Source of the DNA: Modestobacter sp.
Lineage (GTDB): Bacteria; Actinomycetota; Actinomycetes; Mycobacteriales; Geodermatophilaceae
NCBI GenBank assembly: GCA_025963425.1
Contig: JAOPUQ010000008.1
Span: forward strand, 1-28,506
Length of the DNA: 28,506 nucleotides
Direction of reading: 5' to 3'
This document shows positions 7,381 to 15,998 of this stretch, one piece after another. The notes under the pieces are model-generated. The model saw only the letters and a list, made by a program, of their open reading frames with translations, was not told the origin of the DNA and searched no databases. The first letter of the stretch is position 1; each line of letters starts with the position of its first letter. Position numbers and translations under genes: made by a program.

Positions 7381-7916
7381 CAGCCGGCCGCCAGGACGTG
7401 CCGGCGCACGGAGGTGGCCCAGTTCCGCCCGAAGATGCGGGTCGTCCAGGCGGTCTCCCCGGCACGTTGCCGATCAGCGCCGTCGAGCACCCGGAGATCG
7501 TCGATGTCGTGCACCGCCATCCGGGTCATCGGACCGTCGTCCAGGGCCACCAGGCGAGCCCTGGCCCACCCGGGCGCCGCGGTCAGGAGCGGGGCGTGCT
7601 CGCCGCCGAACCAGTCGTCGAACTCCGGCTGCTCCACGTCCGGGACGGGAAACAGGACGACGAAGAGATGGCGCGGCCGACCGCTTCCCAGGACATCGAC
7701 GATCACCGCACCCGTGAGGCAGCACGTCGGCGCGGGGTCGACCGCGTCATGGGCGGGCGCGCAACCGGGGTCCGCGCCGACGGCCAGCCGGGCGTGGATG
7801 CCGGGGTCGCCCACGTCCGTGTATCGCCCCGTGGGTGGGGAACCCCCGCCTCCGGCCCGAGCTGCGTCCACCAGGTCGAGGTGGATGCGCCGGCCGGTCA
7901 CGGCAGCTTCGTCCAT
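7380..7916 (-). CDS. Uncharacterised protein with a dimeric alpha/beta-barrel (EthD/DUF4286-like) segment
   Basis: I do not recognise a named family over the full 178 residues. The second half has strand-rich sequence with the pattern FDDWFGGEHAPLL followed by PGW at residues 99-117. That resembles small dimeric ferredoxin-like barrel proteins of the EthD/DUF4286 type, where a W-x-EH-P-l motif is common. The first 65 residues are Gly/Pro/Asp-rich and look poorly structured. It lies between the transporter ATPase (10-bp gap) and ribBA (stop and start overlap), so it is cotranslated with both. A role as a small oxygenase, isomerase or binding protein in the pathway is possible but is a guess. 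The start ATG has no good Shine-Dalgarno, so coupling from upstream or an internal start is possible. Confidence 0.65.
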   Translation of the reverse strand: MDEAAVTGRRIHLDLVDAARAGGGGSPPTGRYTDVGDPGIHARLAVGADPGCAPAHDAVDPAPTCCLTGAVIVDVLGSGRPRHLFVVLFPVPDVEQPEFDDWFGGEHAPLLTAAPGWARARLVALDDGPMTRMAVHDIDDLRVLDGADRQRAGETAWTTRIFGRNWATSVRRHVLAAG

Positions 7917-7926
7917 CGGGAGGGGC

Positions 7927-9102
7927 TCATCCCTGGGATGACTCGCGCGGCAGGATCAGTGCGTTCCCGGCCTCCCACGAGACGACGACCGCCGACCCCA
8001 CGTCGAGCCCGTCGGCTTGCCGGGGCTGGATCCGGACCACTCCGTCGTCGCCCGTGACGAAGCGCCCCGTCATGTGGACGCAGTCCCCCATGAACGCCTT
8101 GTCCCGGACCACCATCTCGACGCCGGACGACGGTGCGGTGGAGCCCGGCAGAGCGACCGACATGTGTTCGGGCCGCACACAGATGACGACGGGCGCGCCG
8201 ACCGCGAGATCGGCCGAGCAGCTGGCGGCGACCACGGTCCCGTCGGAGAGCACCACGTCGGCCCTGCCCGGTCCGGACGCCGCCGCCAGGTGGCCGAGGA
8301 GCTGGGTCGACTCACCCACGAAGCCCGCGCTGAACAGCGAGGTCGGGTGGTCGTAGATCTCCGCCGGGGGCCCGACCTGAGCGATCGCACCATCGTGCAT
8401 GAGCACGATCCGGTCGCTCAGGGCGAGCGCCTCCTCCTGGTCGTGGGTCACGTACACCACCGTCGTGCCGAGGTCACGGTGGATGCGGCGGATCTCCTCC
8501 TGCATGCTCGAACGGAGCCTGCGGTCCAGGGCACTCAGTGGCTCGTCCATGAGCAGGAGCGGCGGGCGGTAGACCGTGGCCCGGGCCAGCGCGATCCGTT
8601 GCTGCTGCCCGCCGGACAGCTCCGTGGGATAGCGCTTTCCGTGGGCCGGGAGGTGCACCAGTTCCAGGGCGTCCGCCACCCGCTCACGGATCTCCCGCTT
8701 GGGCATCTTCCGGATCTTCAACGGGTAGGCGATGTTCTGCTCGACCGTCATGTGCGGGAACAGCGAGTAGCTCTGGAACATCATCCCGATGTTCCGCCGA
8801 TGCGGAGGGAGATCGTTGATTCGGCGGCCGTCCAGGATGAGTTCACCGGAGGTCGGCCGCTCGAACCCGGCGATCATGAGCAGGGTCGTGGTCTTCCCGG
8901 AGCCGCTGGAACCGAGCAGCGTCACGAACTCGCCTGCGGCGATGTCGAGGGTGACGCCCTCCACGGCCGTGACGTCCCCGTACTGCTTCCGGACCGACCG
9001 GAGCTGCAGCGTCCCGGCATGAGCCGGGCCCGGCGAGGGGTCGGTGCGGCCCGCGCGCCGGTCACTGCGCGGGCTCGTCGTCTCAGCTGTCCCGATGCTC
9101 AT
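7927..9102 (-). CDS. ABC importer ATP-binding protein, spermidine/putrescine (PotA) type
   Basis: This 391-residue protein powers uptake through the two permeases encoded just upstream. Walker A is GSSGSGKTT (64-72), the Q-loop Gln is at 110, the signature LSGGQ is at 162-166, Walker B LLLMDEP is at 182-188 and the switch His is at 220. A TOBE-type C-terminal domain follows from about residue 290, typical of PotA/FbpC/MalK importers. The ATG at 9102-9100 has an AGGAG Shine-Dalgarno and begins 10 bp after the second permease's stop; earlier in-frame codons overlap that permease. The order binding protein, permease, permease, ATPase is that of potDBCA-like polyamine or amine importers, with the ATPase last. 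Confidence 0.93.
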   Translation of the reverse strand: MSIGTAETTSPRSDRRAGRTDPSPGPAHAGTLQLRSVRKQYGDVTAVEGVTLDIAAGEFVTLLGSSGSGKTTTLLMIAGFERPTSGELILDGRRINDLPPHRRNIGMMFQSYSLFPHMTVEQNIAYPLKIRKMPKREIRERVADALELVHLPAHGKRYPTELSGGQQQRIALARATVYRPPLLLMDEPLSALDRRLRSSMQEEIRRIHRDLGTTVVYVTHDQEEALALSDRIVLMHDGAIAQVGPPAEIYDHPTSLFSAGFVGESTQLLGHLAAASGPGRADVVLSDGTVVAASCSADLAVGAPVVICVRPEHMSVALPGSTAPSSGVEMVVRDKAFMGDCVHMTGRFVTGDDGVVRIQPRQADGLDVGSAVVVSWEAGNALILPRESSQG

Positions 9103-9112
9103 GCGGTTTCTC

Positions 9113-9934
9113 CTAGGAACTCGCGGCGACGCGCGGTCGCCGACGAGCGGCTCTGGCGGCAAGGCGGATGGCCAGGTAGGCGATCCCGGCCGAGGCGGTG
9201 AGTCCGAGCATGACCGTGGACGCCACGGGCACCAGCGGGTTCAGTTCGTAGCTGATGCTGGCGAACATGCGCACCGGCATCGTCTGGGTGCCTCCGTCGG
9301 TGAGGAACAGGGACACGACCGTCTCGTCCAGGGACAGGACGACGGCCAGGAGCGCACCGGCTCCGACCGCCGGGGCGATCGTCGGCAGGACCACCGTGCG
9401 GAAGGCGGTCAGCGGCGACGCCCCCAGCGTCTGCGCCGCGAGCTCCAGCCGCGCATCGGTGGTCTCCAGCGCCGCCCGGACGTTGGTCACCACGAAGGGG
9501 ATGGCGAGGGTGGCGTGAGCCAGCGGGAGCAGCACGACCGTCATGCCGGCGGGCAGCGCGACGATCAGGACGTACGCGCCCGCCCCGTAGACGACGACCG
9601 GCACGACGATCGGCAGCCCGAACAGCGTGTCGAACCACCGGTGCAGCGGGACCTGCCGACGGGTCAATGCGTAGGCGACGGCTGTGCCGACGACCACGGC
9701 GATCACCGCGGAGATGACCGCGACCCGCACGGTCAACCAGAGGGCCCGGATCCACAGGGGGTCCGCGAAGAACTCCGTGTACCACTCGGTCGTGAAGCCG
9801 GGCGGCGGGAACTGCAGGAACGGGGAGGAGTTCAGGGACATCGGTATGACCACCAGCGCCGGCAGCACCAGGTAGGCGGCGACCGCGCAGACGAACACCC
9901 AGAGCACGAGCCGCTTGGCCCTCGCCCCTCTCAC
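9113..9934 (-). CDS. ABC importer permease 2 (PotC-like)
   Basis: This 273-residue inner-membrane permease has about six hydrophobic segments, beginning with residues 9-32, and the cytoplasmic coupling loop LELAAQTLGASPLTAF (163-178), the EAA-type motif that docks on the ATPase. It belongs to the binding-protein-dependent transport superfamily, PotC-like by order and size. The start is a GTG (9934-9932) that overlaps the upstream permease stop in a GTGA junction. A longer open frame exists upstream but runs antiparallel to coding logic through permease 1. The overlap suggests balanced production of the two permeases. Confidence 0.9.
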   Translation of the reverse strand: MRGARAKRLVLWVFVCAVAAYLVLPALVVIPMSLNSSPFLQFPPPGFTTEWYTEFFADPLWIRALWLTVRVAVISAVIAVVVGTAVAYALTRRQVPLHRWFDTLFGLPIVVPVVVYGAGAYVLIVALPAGMTVVLLPLAHATLAIPFVVTNVRAALETTDARLELAAQTLGASPLTAFRTVVLPTIAPAVGAGALLAVVLSLDETVVSLFLTDGGTQTMPVRMFASISYELNPLVPVASTVMLGLTASAGIAYLAIRLAARAARRRPRVAASS

Positions 9935-10836
9935 CGCTGACCCCGGTGCAGTGCCCGGCCGCTCATCTGCAGGACGACGTAGACGAGCACGGCGATGACC
10001 AGGAGCGCGAAACCCGCCGTCGCACCCAGTCCGAAGTCGCCGGTGCGGAGGAACTGGTTGGAGATGAACTCCCCGATCATGGTGTTCTGCGGGCCGCCGA
10101 GGATCGCCGGGAGGATGTAGTAACCGAGCGAGGCGACGAACACGACGGTGCACCCGGCGGTGATCCCGGGGAGCGTCATCGGCACGTAGATCTGCCAGAA
10201 CGTCCGGCGCGGGGAGGCGCCGAGCGTGGCGCCGGCCCGCATCAACCGGACGTCGACCCGCCGCATGACATCGAACAACGGCAGCACCATGAACGGGATC
10301 CCGTACTGCACCATGCCGATCACCACGCCGGTGGAGTTGTGCACCAGCTCGAATGTCACGCCGGTCAGGCCGACGAGATCCAGCGCCGAGCGCACGACCC
10401 CCTGGGTGTCGAGGATGGTCAGCCACGAATACCCGCGCACCACCAGGCTCACGAACAGCGACGCCGACGCCACGAGCACCAGCACGCGCCCGATCCGGCC
10501 GCTCGTCGCCGCCAGGTAGGCGTAGGGGTAGGCAACCGCCAGGGAGATGACGGTGACCAGGGCCGACACCAGCGCGGTGCGCAGGAAGACCCGTCCCAGG
10601 CCCGGACTGACGAGGTCCTGGAACCGGCTGAATCCGGCCGGTTCGGTCGTGATCGCCCGGACCAGCATCATGAGCACGGGCCAGACGAACACGATCGTGA
10701 TGAAGACGAGCGCGGGCACGACGATCCACGCCCAGGACGGGAGCCGGCGCCGGCGGACGCCGGGCTCTCCGGGCTGGGTCACGGGGACGGACTCGGGGGC
10801 CTCGGTGGTGACCTCGGCCCCCAGCGTCCAGGTCAA
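9931..10836 (-). CDS. ABC importer permease 1 (PotB-like)
   Basis: This permease of about 301 residues has a charged N-terminal tail, a first membrane segment near residues 36-60, and further helices around 85-110, 117-137 and 170-190. The coupling loop LMRAGATLGASPRRTFW (198-214) contacts the ATPase. The start is uncertain: a TTG at 10836-10834 overlapping the binding-protein stop (TTGA) fits the habit of this operon, and a GTG at 10782-10780 is the main alternative. The longer ATG/GTG extension to 10950 lies inside the binding-protein gene and is rejected. With permease 2 it forms the heterodimeric channel of the amine-type importer. Confidence 0.88.
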   Translation of the reverse strand: MTWTLGAEVTTEAPESVPVTQPGEPGVRRRRLPSWAWIVVPALVFITIVFVWPVLMMLVRAITTEPAGFSRFQDLVSPGLGRVFLRTALVSALVTVISLAVAYPYAYLAATSGRIGRVLVLVASASLFVSLVVRGYSWLTILDTQGVVRSALDLVGLTGVTFELVHNSTGVVIGMVQYGIPFMVLPLFDVMRRVDVRLMRAGATLGASPRRTFWQIYVPMTLPGITAGCTVVFVASLGYYILPAILGGPQNTMIGEFISNQFLRTGDFGLGATAGFALLVIAVLVYVVLQMSGRALHRGQR

Positions 10837-11978
10837 GAACCCGCCCACTCGTACCACTTGGTGCTGACGTCGTTCATGTTCGCGCCCCACCAGCTCTCGT
10901 CCATGCCGCCGATGGACTTCTGCAGCGCCTCCTCGGAGGTGCTCAACCACGGCGCGATGTCGTCACTGACCAGGGGCAGTGCGGACTTGAGCGTCGGGGC
11001 GAAACCGGCGGCCAAGGCCAGCTCCGCCTGGTTCTGGGGGTCGCAGCCGGTCTTGATCCACTCGAGCGTGGCCCTGGCGCTGCGCGCGTCGTGCGGGAGG
11101 ATGTGGGACCCGTACGTGCGCAGGTTGTCCTGCCACTCGATCGCGACCGGCTGGCCCGTCTGCCCCAGGTAGCCGATCCGGTTGTTCCAGGTCACGACGA
11201 AGTCGGCGCCCTTGTTGACCAGCTGCTGCTGGGACTCCGCCGCGCTGTTCCAGAAGACCAGGTCCTCCCGGATCGAGTCGTACTTCGCGAGCGCCCGGTC
11301 GACGTCCAACGGGTACAACTTGTCCGCCGGCACCCCGTCGCCCAGGAGGGCGATCTCGAGCATGCCGTAGGGGTAGTTGTAGATGGACCGCTTGCCCGGA
11401 ACAGCCTTGACGTCGAAGAACTCCTCCCAGTTCCGGGGGTGCTTCTCGGCGTCGGTGCGGTAACCGGTCACCCAGGACGTCAGGTAGTTGACCAGGGCTT
11501 TGGGCCTGTAGAAGTCCGCGACGCCGGGCACCTCGATCAGGTCCGACTGCTTCACGCCGATGTAGTCGTAGTCCAGGTCGTCGAACAGCGCCTCGTTGCC
11601 GTACGGGAAGAACGCCTCGGCGTCGAACCAGTCCCACTGCAGCTTGCCGGTCTGCTGCTGGGTCTTGAACTTGCCGTAGTCGAGCGCGGCCGGAGTCACG
11701 GCCACCCCCGTCTTCTTCGTGAAGGGGCCGCCCCAGGCCTTCAGGAAGCCGGCCTCGCTCGTGCCTCCCCAGGTGGCGATCGTGAATCCCTCGACGTCCT
11801 CGAAGCCGGATGCGGCTGCGGCGCTCGACCCCGATCCCGAGCTGCTGCCGCCGCAGGCGGCGAGGACGCCGCCGGCAACGGCGAGACCTGCTGCACCGGC
11901 CGCACCGCGCAGGAAGTTGCGACGGGACAGCCCGTTGCGGGCGTCGGCGAACATGTCGAGAGTGCTTCGCTCGGGCAT
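10833..11978 (-). CDS. ABC importer substrate-binding lipoprotein, spermidine/putrescine (PotD) type, Tat-exported
   Basis: This 381-residue extracellular binding protein begins with a twin-arginine signal, SRRNFLRG at 18-25, a hydrophobic alanine-rich stretch and a lipobox VLAAC with Cys42 as the lipidated residue. A Gly/Ser linker follows. The mature part starts with FTIATWGG, the usual first strand of PotD/iron-type solute-binding proteins, and is rich in Trp and Tyr, for example NYPYGML and WNNRIGYLG. This is consistent with an aromatic cage for a cationic or amine ligand. The start is ATG 11978-11976, with GGAG 6 bp upstream; the Shine-Dalgarno lies over the alternative TTG start. It lies 36 bp after aldehyde dehydrogenase 2, and the ligand is presumably the pathway's substrate. 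Confidence 0.9.
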   Translation of the reverse strand: MPERSTLDMFADARNGLSRRNFLRGAAGAAGLAVAGGVLAACGGSSSGSGSSAAAASGFEDVEGFTIATWGGTSEAGFLKAWGGPFTKKTGVAVTPAALDYGKFKTQQQTGKLQWDWFDAEAFFPYGNEALFDDLDYDYIGVKQSDLIEVPGVADFYRPKALVNYLTSWVTGYRTDAEKHPRNWEEFFDVKAVPGKRSIYNYPYGMLEIALLGDGVPADKLYPLDVDRALAKYDSIREDLVFWNSAAESQQQLVNKGADFVVTWNNRIGYLGQTGQPVAIEWQDNLRTYGSHILPHDARSARATLEWIKTGCDPQNQAELALAAGFAPTLKSALPLVSDDIAPWLSTSEEALQKSIGGMDESWWGANMNDVSTKWYEWAGS

Positions 11979-12014
11979 CTGCTTCTCCAAGTCAGGTTCG
12001 GACGCGGGGGACGA

Positions 12015-13514
12015 TCAGCGCTGGACGACGAACGGGTCGGCGGTCGCAGCGTCGGACAGGTTGGTCCACACGCTCTTGACGCGGGAGTACTCCAGGAGGC
12101 TCTCCATCCCGCCCTCCTTGCCGTGTCCGCTGGCCTTGAAGCCACCGAAGGGCGTGATGGGGCTGAGCGCGCGGTAGGTGTTGATCCAGACGGTGCCGGC
12201 GTCCAGCCGCTGCGCCATCCGGTGCGCGCGGGAGATGTCCCGCGTCCACACGCCGGCGGCGAGCCCGAAGGGCGTGTCGTTCGCGTAGCCCAGCACCTCG
12301 TCCTCCGAGGTGAACGGGATCACCGAGAGGACCGGCCCGAAGATCTCCTCCCGGGCGATCCGCATGTCCTGCTGGACGCCCTCGAAGATCGTCGGCTCGA
12401 CGAAGTAGCCGCGGGCAAGATCCCCCTCGGTGCGACGGGTCCCACCGAGCCGCACTGTCGCGCCCTCGGCCCTCCCCACGCCGACGTAGTCGAGGATCCG
12501 GTTCATGTGTGCCTCATAGGCGACCGGGCCGACCTCGGTCAGGTCGCTCATCGGGTCACCGAGGGTGATCCGTCCCGCGCGCTCGACGACCTTGTCCAGC
12601 ACTGCGTCGTAGACATCGCGGTGCAGGTAGGCCCGCGAGCCCGCGGTGCAGGCCTGGCCGGCGGCGGCGAAGATGCCCGCGATCAGGCCGTTGGCTGCGT
12701 TGTCGACGTCGGCATCCCCGAACACGATGTTCGGCGACTTGCCACCGAGTTCCATCAGGCAGCGCACATGCCGTTCCGCCGCTCGGTGTGCGATGGCCTT
12801 GCCTGCCTCCGTCCCGCCGGTGAAGGTGACGAGGTCGACGCCGGGGTGACTCACCAACGCGTCGCCCGCGGTGGCCCCGCGTCCGGTGACGATGTTGACC
12901 ACGCCCGGCGGAAGGCCGGCCGACTCGAGCACCTCGACGAATTCGAGGATGGAGGCGGAGGTGATCTCGGAGGGCTTCAACACGACCGTGTTGCCCATGC
13001 ACAGCGCAGCGGCCAGCTTGTGGCTGGCCAACGTGAGGGGCGCATTCCACGGGACGATGGCCGCGACGACGCCCACCGGCTCGCGCCTGAGGTAGTTGAG
13101 CGTCGTGTCGACGGTCGGGACGACCTGCCCGTGGAGCTTGTCCGCCCACCCGGCGAAGTACTCCCAGATCAGCGGGACCGTCGCGTAGGTGGCACGGGTG
13201 TCCCGGATCAGCTTGCCGTTGTCCATCGTCTCGACGACCGCGAGCCTGTCGCCGAAGTCCGCGGCCGCGTCGGCCACGCGGCTGAGCAGCTTCCCGCGCG
13301 CCGTCGGCGACAGGCCGGCCCAGCGCGGGTCGTGCAGCGCCCGGCGCGCCGCCTTCACGGCCCGATCGACGTCCTCCGCACCGGCGTCCGGGATCTGATA
13401 CCACTCGTCGCCCGTGGCCGGGTTCACGCTCCCGAGGAACGAATCGGTCCGGGCGTCGACGAACTCGCCGTCGATGTACATCTGATAGGTCCGCTGCGCG
13501 ATGTCGACCGTCAT
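12015..13514 (-). CDS. Aldehyde dehydrogenase 2 (betaine-aldehyde-type)
   Basis: This 499-residue NAD(P)-dependent aldehyde dehydrogenase has all catalytic elements: Asn157 in PWNAP, Lys180 in VLKPSE, the GGTEAG cofactor loop (233-238), general base Glu255 in MELGGK and nucleophile Cys289 in GQACTAG. The overall sequence resembles the broad betaine-aldehyde/semialdehyde group. The ATG at 13514-13512 has a CAGGAGA Shine-Dalgarno. A 197-bp gap separates it from the pucR stop, so it may head a sub-operon with the ABC importer, the small barrel protein, ribBA and aldehyde dehydrogenase 1. It is clearly distinct in sequence from aldehyde dehydrogenase 1, so the pair is unlikely to be a recent duplication. 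Confidence 0.92.
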   Translation of the reverse strand: MTVDIAQRTYQMYIDGEFVDARTDSFLGSVNPATGDEWYQIPDAGAEDVDRAVKAARRALHDPRWAGLSPTARGKLLSRVADAAADFGDRLAVVETMDNGKLIRDTRATYATVPLIWEYFAGWADKLHGQVVPTVDTTLNYLRREPVGVVAAIVPWNAPLTLASHKLAAALCMGNTVVLKPSEITSASILEFVEVLESAGLPPGVVNIVTGRGATAGDALVSHPGVDLVTFTGGTEAGKAIAHRAAERHVRCLMELGGKSPNIVFGDADVDNAANGLIAGIFAAAGQACTAGSRAYLHRDVYDAVLDKVVERAGRITLGDPMSDLTEVGPVAYEAHMNRILDYVGVGRAEGATVRLGGTRRTEGDLARGYFVEPTIFEGVQQDMRIAREEIFGPVLSVIPFTSEDEVLGYANDTPFGLAAGVWTRDISRAHRMAQRLDAGTVWINTYRALSPITPFGGFKASGHGKEGGMESLLEYSRVKSVWTNLSDAATADPFVVQR

Positions 13515-13711
13515 GTGCTCGCTCTCCTGTCAGCCCTCGTGGTGGGCCTGGCCACTGCGGTGCGGGAAGACGTGTCGGGCCGACCGCCGCCATCTCCGTG
13601 CCGTCGCCATCGACGTGCCCGGGGCCAGGTCCGACCCGCTCGCTTGAAGCAAGACCCTAGGAACGGGGGTCACTCGACCGATATGGCCAGACGGCGTAAC
13701 AGGGGGGCCGG
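13515..13711 (-). promoter_or_regulatory. Intergenic region with candidate promoter of the ALDH-transporter-ribBA half operon
   Basis: This 197-bp gap lies between the pucR stop and the aldehyde dehydrogenase 2 start and has no plausible gene. On the minus strand a TANNNT-type -10, TAGGGT (13659-13654), is visible, with no convincing -35. An inverted repeat GGTC-ACTC-GACC at 13668-13679 lies just upstream of it and could be a regulator site, possibly for PucR. A small GCTT/AAGC dyad lies nearby at about 13642-13650. All of this is weak, and the case rests mainly on the position between two functional halves of the cluster. Confidence 0.35.
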
Positions 13712-15304
13712 TTATGCGCCGATCGGCCGGGCACGGAGCGTTCCGCCCTCCGGCACCCCGTCCGGCTCTGCACTCGAAACCCGCAGGTGCAGCTCGAGCG
13801 CCAAGGTGAACTCGAGCAGGTGCGCCCCGTTGCGCGGGTCCCGTCCGGTGATCGCAGCGATGCGGTCGAGCCGGTACGCCAGCGTGTGCCGGTGGATGAA
13901 CAGCTCTGCGGCGGCCGGCCCGGGCTTGAAACCGTGCCGGAGGAAGGCGGCCAGACTCTCCACGAGCCGGGACCCGTCCGACAGGTCGTGCTCGATCAGC
14001 GGCCCGAGCACACGGTCGACGATCAGCCCCGCCATTTCGCCGGTGTGCCCCCCGAGCAGGGATACGACGTCCAGGTCCTCGACGTCGTGGACCCCCTCGC
14101 GGAACGGCGCCCGGCGTGCCGCCGCGGAGCTCTCGCGGTGCGCCACGGCCAAGCCATCGGGACCGCTGTGGACCCGGCTGCGACCGATCAGCGCCGGCCA
14201 GCCCCTTCGCCGCAAGGCGGCGTGCACGTCACCTGCCGCGACGTCGTGGCCGGCCGCCACGATGGCGTAGACCGCTCCGTCGAAGAAGCCGACCGCGGGG
14301 CGCTGCTGGATGAGCTGGTCCTCGACCAGGCGGCACACGTCACCCGGCTCCTGGCCCGGCCGCACCGGAACGCACAGCAGCCTGAAGGAGCTGGCGGCAT
14401 CGATCGCGACCTTGCGCATGCGCTCGAGCAGCACCTGCTGGGAGACCTGGTTGGTGGCCGCTCCCTCGACCAGTTCGCTCACGAGCGTCCGCCGCACCTG
14501 GCGGATCGAGAGTTCACGCGCGAGGGTCATCGTCGCCCCGGCCACGACCTGCTCGAGCAGCAGTTCCTCCCGCTCGTCGACCGGCCGGGTGCCGACCGCC
14601 ACGAGGAAGCCCTCCGTCTCGCTGCACACCCGCAGCCCCCAGCTGCTGATGACGCGTCCGGTGTCGTCACCGTCGGGACGTTCGCCGCGGACCTGCGTCG
14701 ACTCACCGCGCAGGCTCGGTTGCGAGAAGTCGAGCCCGTCGAGACGACCGTGCGGATCGTGGTGCGCAAGCACCTGGCCGAAGTAGTCCACCAGCGCCAG
14801 GCCGTAGTCCGGCAACTCGCTGCCGGCCACCTGGAGGATGACGGGGAGTCCCGCCGCCTGCGTGATCGCCGCGAGGATCCGACGATGCAGCAGCACCGCG
14901 TTCCGCAGCGCCGCATAGTGCCGGTCGAGGACGATCTTCGTGACGAACATCGTGACGTCGATGAGCGGAACCTGGAAGGGGAGCTCGAAGACGGGCAGGC
15001 CCACCCGTTCCGCCGTCTCCACCATCACGCGCGGAACCGGGGCCCCGTCGTGCGCGCTGTAGCCCAGGGCCACACAGCCCCGCGCAGCGACCCGCTCGAC
15101 GAAGTCACGCTGGTCGTCCTCCGACCGCAGAAGGAGGCCGGTCGTGATGATCAGCTCACCGCCCTGCAGCCACGGCGTCGGGTCCAGCATGTCCGTCAGA
15201 TGGATCCCACGACAGTCCGGAGGCGCGCCCACACGGCTCTCACCGGTGAGGACCCGGACACCGAACCGCTCGCACGAGATCAGCTGGTCGAGGACTGGTT
15301 TCAC
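13712..15304 (-). CDS. PucR-family transcriptional regulator
   Basis: This 530-residue regulator has an N-terminal PucR domain (roughly residues 10-130, with VRVLTGES and the hallmark DPTPWLQGGELIITTG), a middle GGDEF-like domain, and a C-terminal helix-turn-helix around residues 450-510 with AAELFIHRHTLAYRLDRI. PucR/CdaR-type proteins usually activate catabolic operons in response to the substrate or an intermediate, classically in purine and other nitrogen compound catabolism. Its position in the middle of the catabolic block makes it the likely controller of that block. The start is a GTG at 15304-15302 with a weak Shine-Dalgarno; it places the PucR domain at its normal distance from the N-terminus. 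It ends with TAA, 197 bp before aldehyde dehydrogenase 2. Confidence 0.92.
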   Translation of the reverse strand: MKPVLDQLISCERFGVRVLTGESRVGAPPDCRGIHLTDMLDPTPWLQGGELIITTGLLLRSEDDQRDFVERVAARGCVALGYSAHDGAPVPRVMVETAERVGLPVFELPFQVPLIDVTMFVTKIVLDRHYAALRNAVLLHRRILAAITQAAGLPVILQVAGSELPDYGLALVDYFGQVLAHHDPHGRLDGLDFSQPSLRGESTQVRGERPDGDDTGRVISSWGLRVCSETEGFLVAVGTRPVDEREELLLEQVVAGATMTLARELSIRQVRRTLVSELVEGAATNQVSQQVLLERMRKVAIDAASSFRLLCVPVRPGQEPGDVCRLVEDQLIQQRPAVGFFDGAVYAIVAAGHDVAAGDVHAALRRRGWPALIGRSRVHSGPDGLAVAHRESSAAARRAPFREGVHDVEDLDVVSLLGGHTGEMAGLIVDRVLGPLIEHDLSDGSRLVESLAAFLRHGFKPGPAAAELFIHRHTLAYRLDRIAAITGRDPRNGAHLLEFTLALELHLRVSSAEPDGVPEGGTLRARPIGA

Positions 15305-15396
15305 GTCGGGAACCTACGTTTGCACCGCTTCAATCAGAAGCCCCCTCGCCCCCGGCCCCGCGTTAACTTCTCGGGGCGACCGCATGACGCAACCAG

Positions 15397-15996
15397 CTAG
15401 GCAACGGGCGACGCGACGGGCTCCGCTCCTGCTCGCCCGAACGAGAGCAGCTGCGACGCCATGATCTCGGCCGAGGCGGCCACCGAGGGTTCCACGACCC
15501 CACCGTCCTCCCCGAAGACCGGGGCGGCAGCCATGTTCAGTGCCATGCCCAGCGGCGTGGGCCAGCCCCGCAGCGAATGTGCGAGGACCCGCAGTGTCCC
15601 GAGCGTGTTGACCGCGGCCTGCCAGCCGTAGGCGGTGGCGACACAGCCGACCGGGAGCCCGTCGACGTAGCAGCGCTGCCCGAGACGCAGCTCCTCCAGG
15701 TAGTCGACGGCGTTCTTGACCAGGCCGGAGATGGTCCCGTGGTAACCCGGGGACCCGATGACCAGGGCATCTGCTGATTCGACGGCATCGAGCATCCGGC
15801 GGGCCGAGTCGTCCACGACGCCCGGCTCATAAGGCGGCAGCACGAGATCCGGCCCGCTGAAGAGCGTCGTCTCGGCCCCGCACTCGGCGGCGGCGCGCAG
15901 GACGGCACGCAGCGCGAGCTCGGTGCTGGAGCGCGCCCGGATCGAACCGCCGATGGCCACCACATGGAACGGCCGGGACGGCGTCGCACGGGTCAT
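15397..15996 (-). CDS. NAD(P)H-dependent FMN reductase (flavodoxin-like fold)
   Basis: This 199-residue protein is of the NADPH-dependent FMN reductase family (SsuE/MsuE-like). An FMN-phosphate loop GGSIRARSSTEL lies at residues 16-27, and GSPGYHGTISGLVKNAVDYL (81-100) is the family's flavin-contacting motif. It would reduce free FMN or FAD with NAD(P)H and pass it by diffusion to the two LLM monooxygenases in the same block, which have no reductase domain of their own. The ATG at 15996-15994 has an AGGAAGG Shine-Dalgarno and comes two bases after the stop of the degenerate RibBA gene, so the two are tightly coupled. A much longer upstream frame is overlap with that gene. Confidence 0.92.
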   Translation of the reverse strand: MTRATPSRPFHVVAIGGSIRARSSTELALRAVLRAAAECGAETTLFSGPDLVLPPYEPGVVDDSARRMLDAVESADALVIGSPGYHGTISGLVKNAVDYLEELRLGQRCYVDGLPVGCVATAYGWQAAVNTLGTLRVLAHSLRGWPTPLGMALNMAAAPVFGEDGGVVEPSVAASAEIMASQLLSFGRAGAEPVASPVA

Positions 15997-15998
15997 GG

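Noticed and set aside
9113..10729. A single long minus-strand frame that would fuse extra sequence to permease 2
   Set aside because: The upstream part runs through permease 1 in another frame and has no membrane or family features. The GTG start at 9934 with a GTGA overlap explains the gene.
11091..14270. A very long plus-strand open frame (over 1000 codons) antisense to the binding-protein, aldehyde dehydrogenase and part of the PucR genes
   Set aside because: It is a by-product of GC-rich third positions on the minus strand. It crosses three well-supported genes and an intergenic gap and has no recognisable domain.
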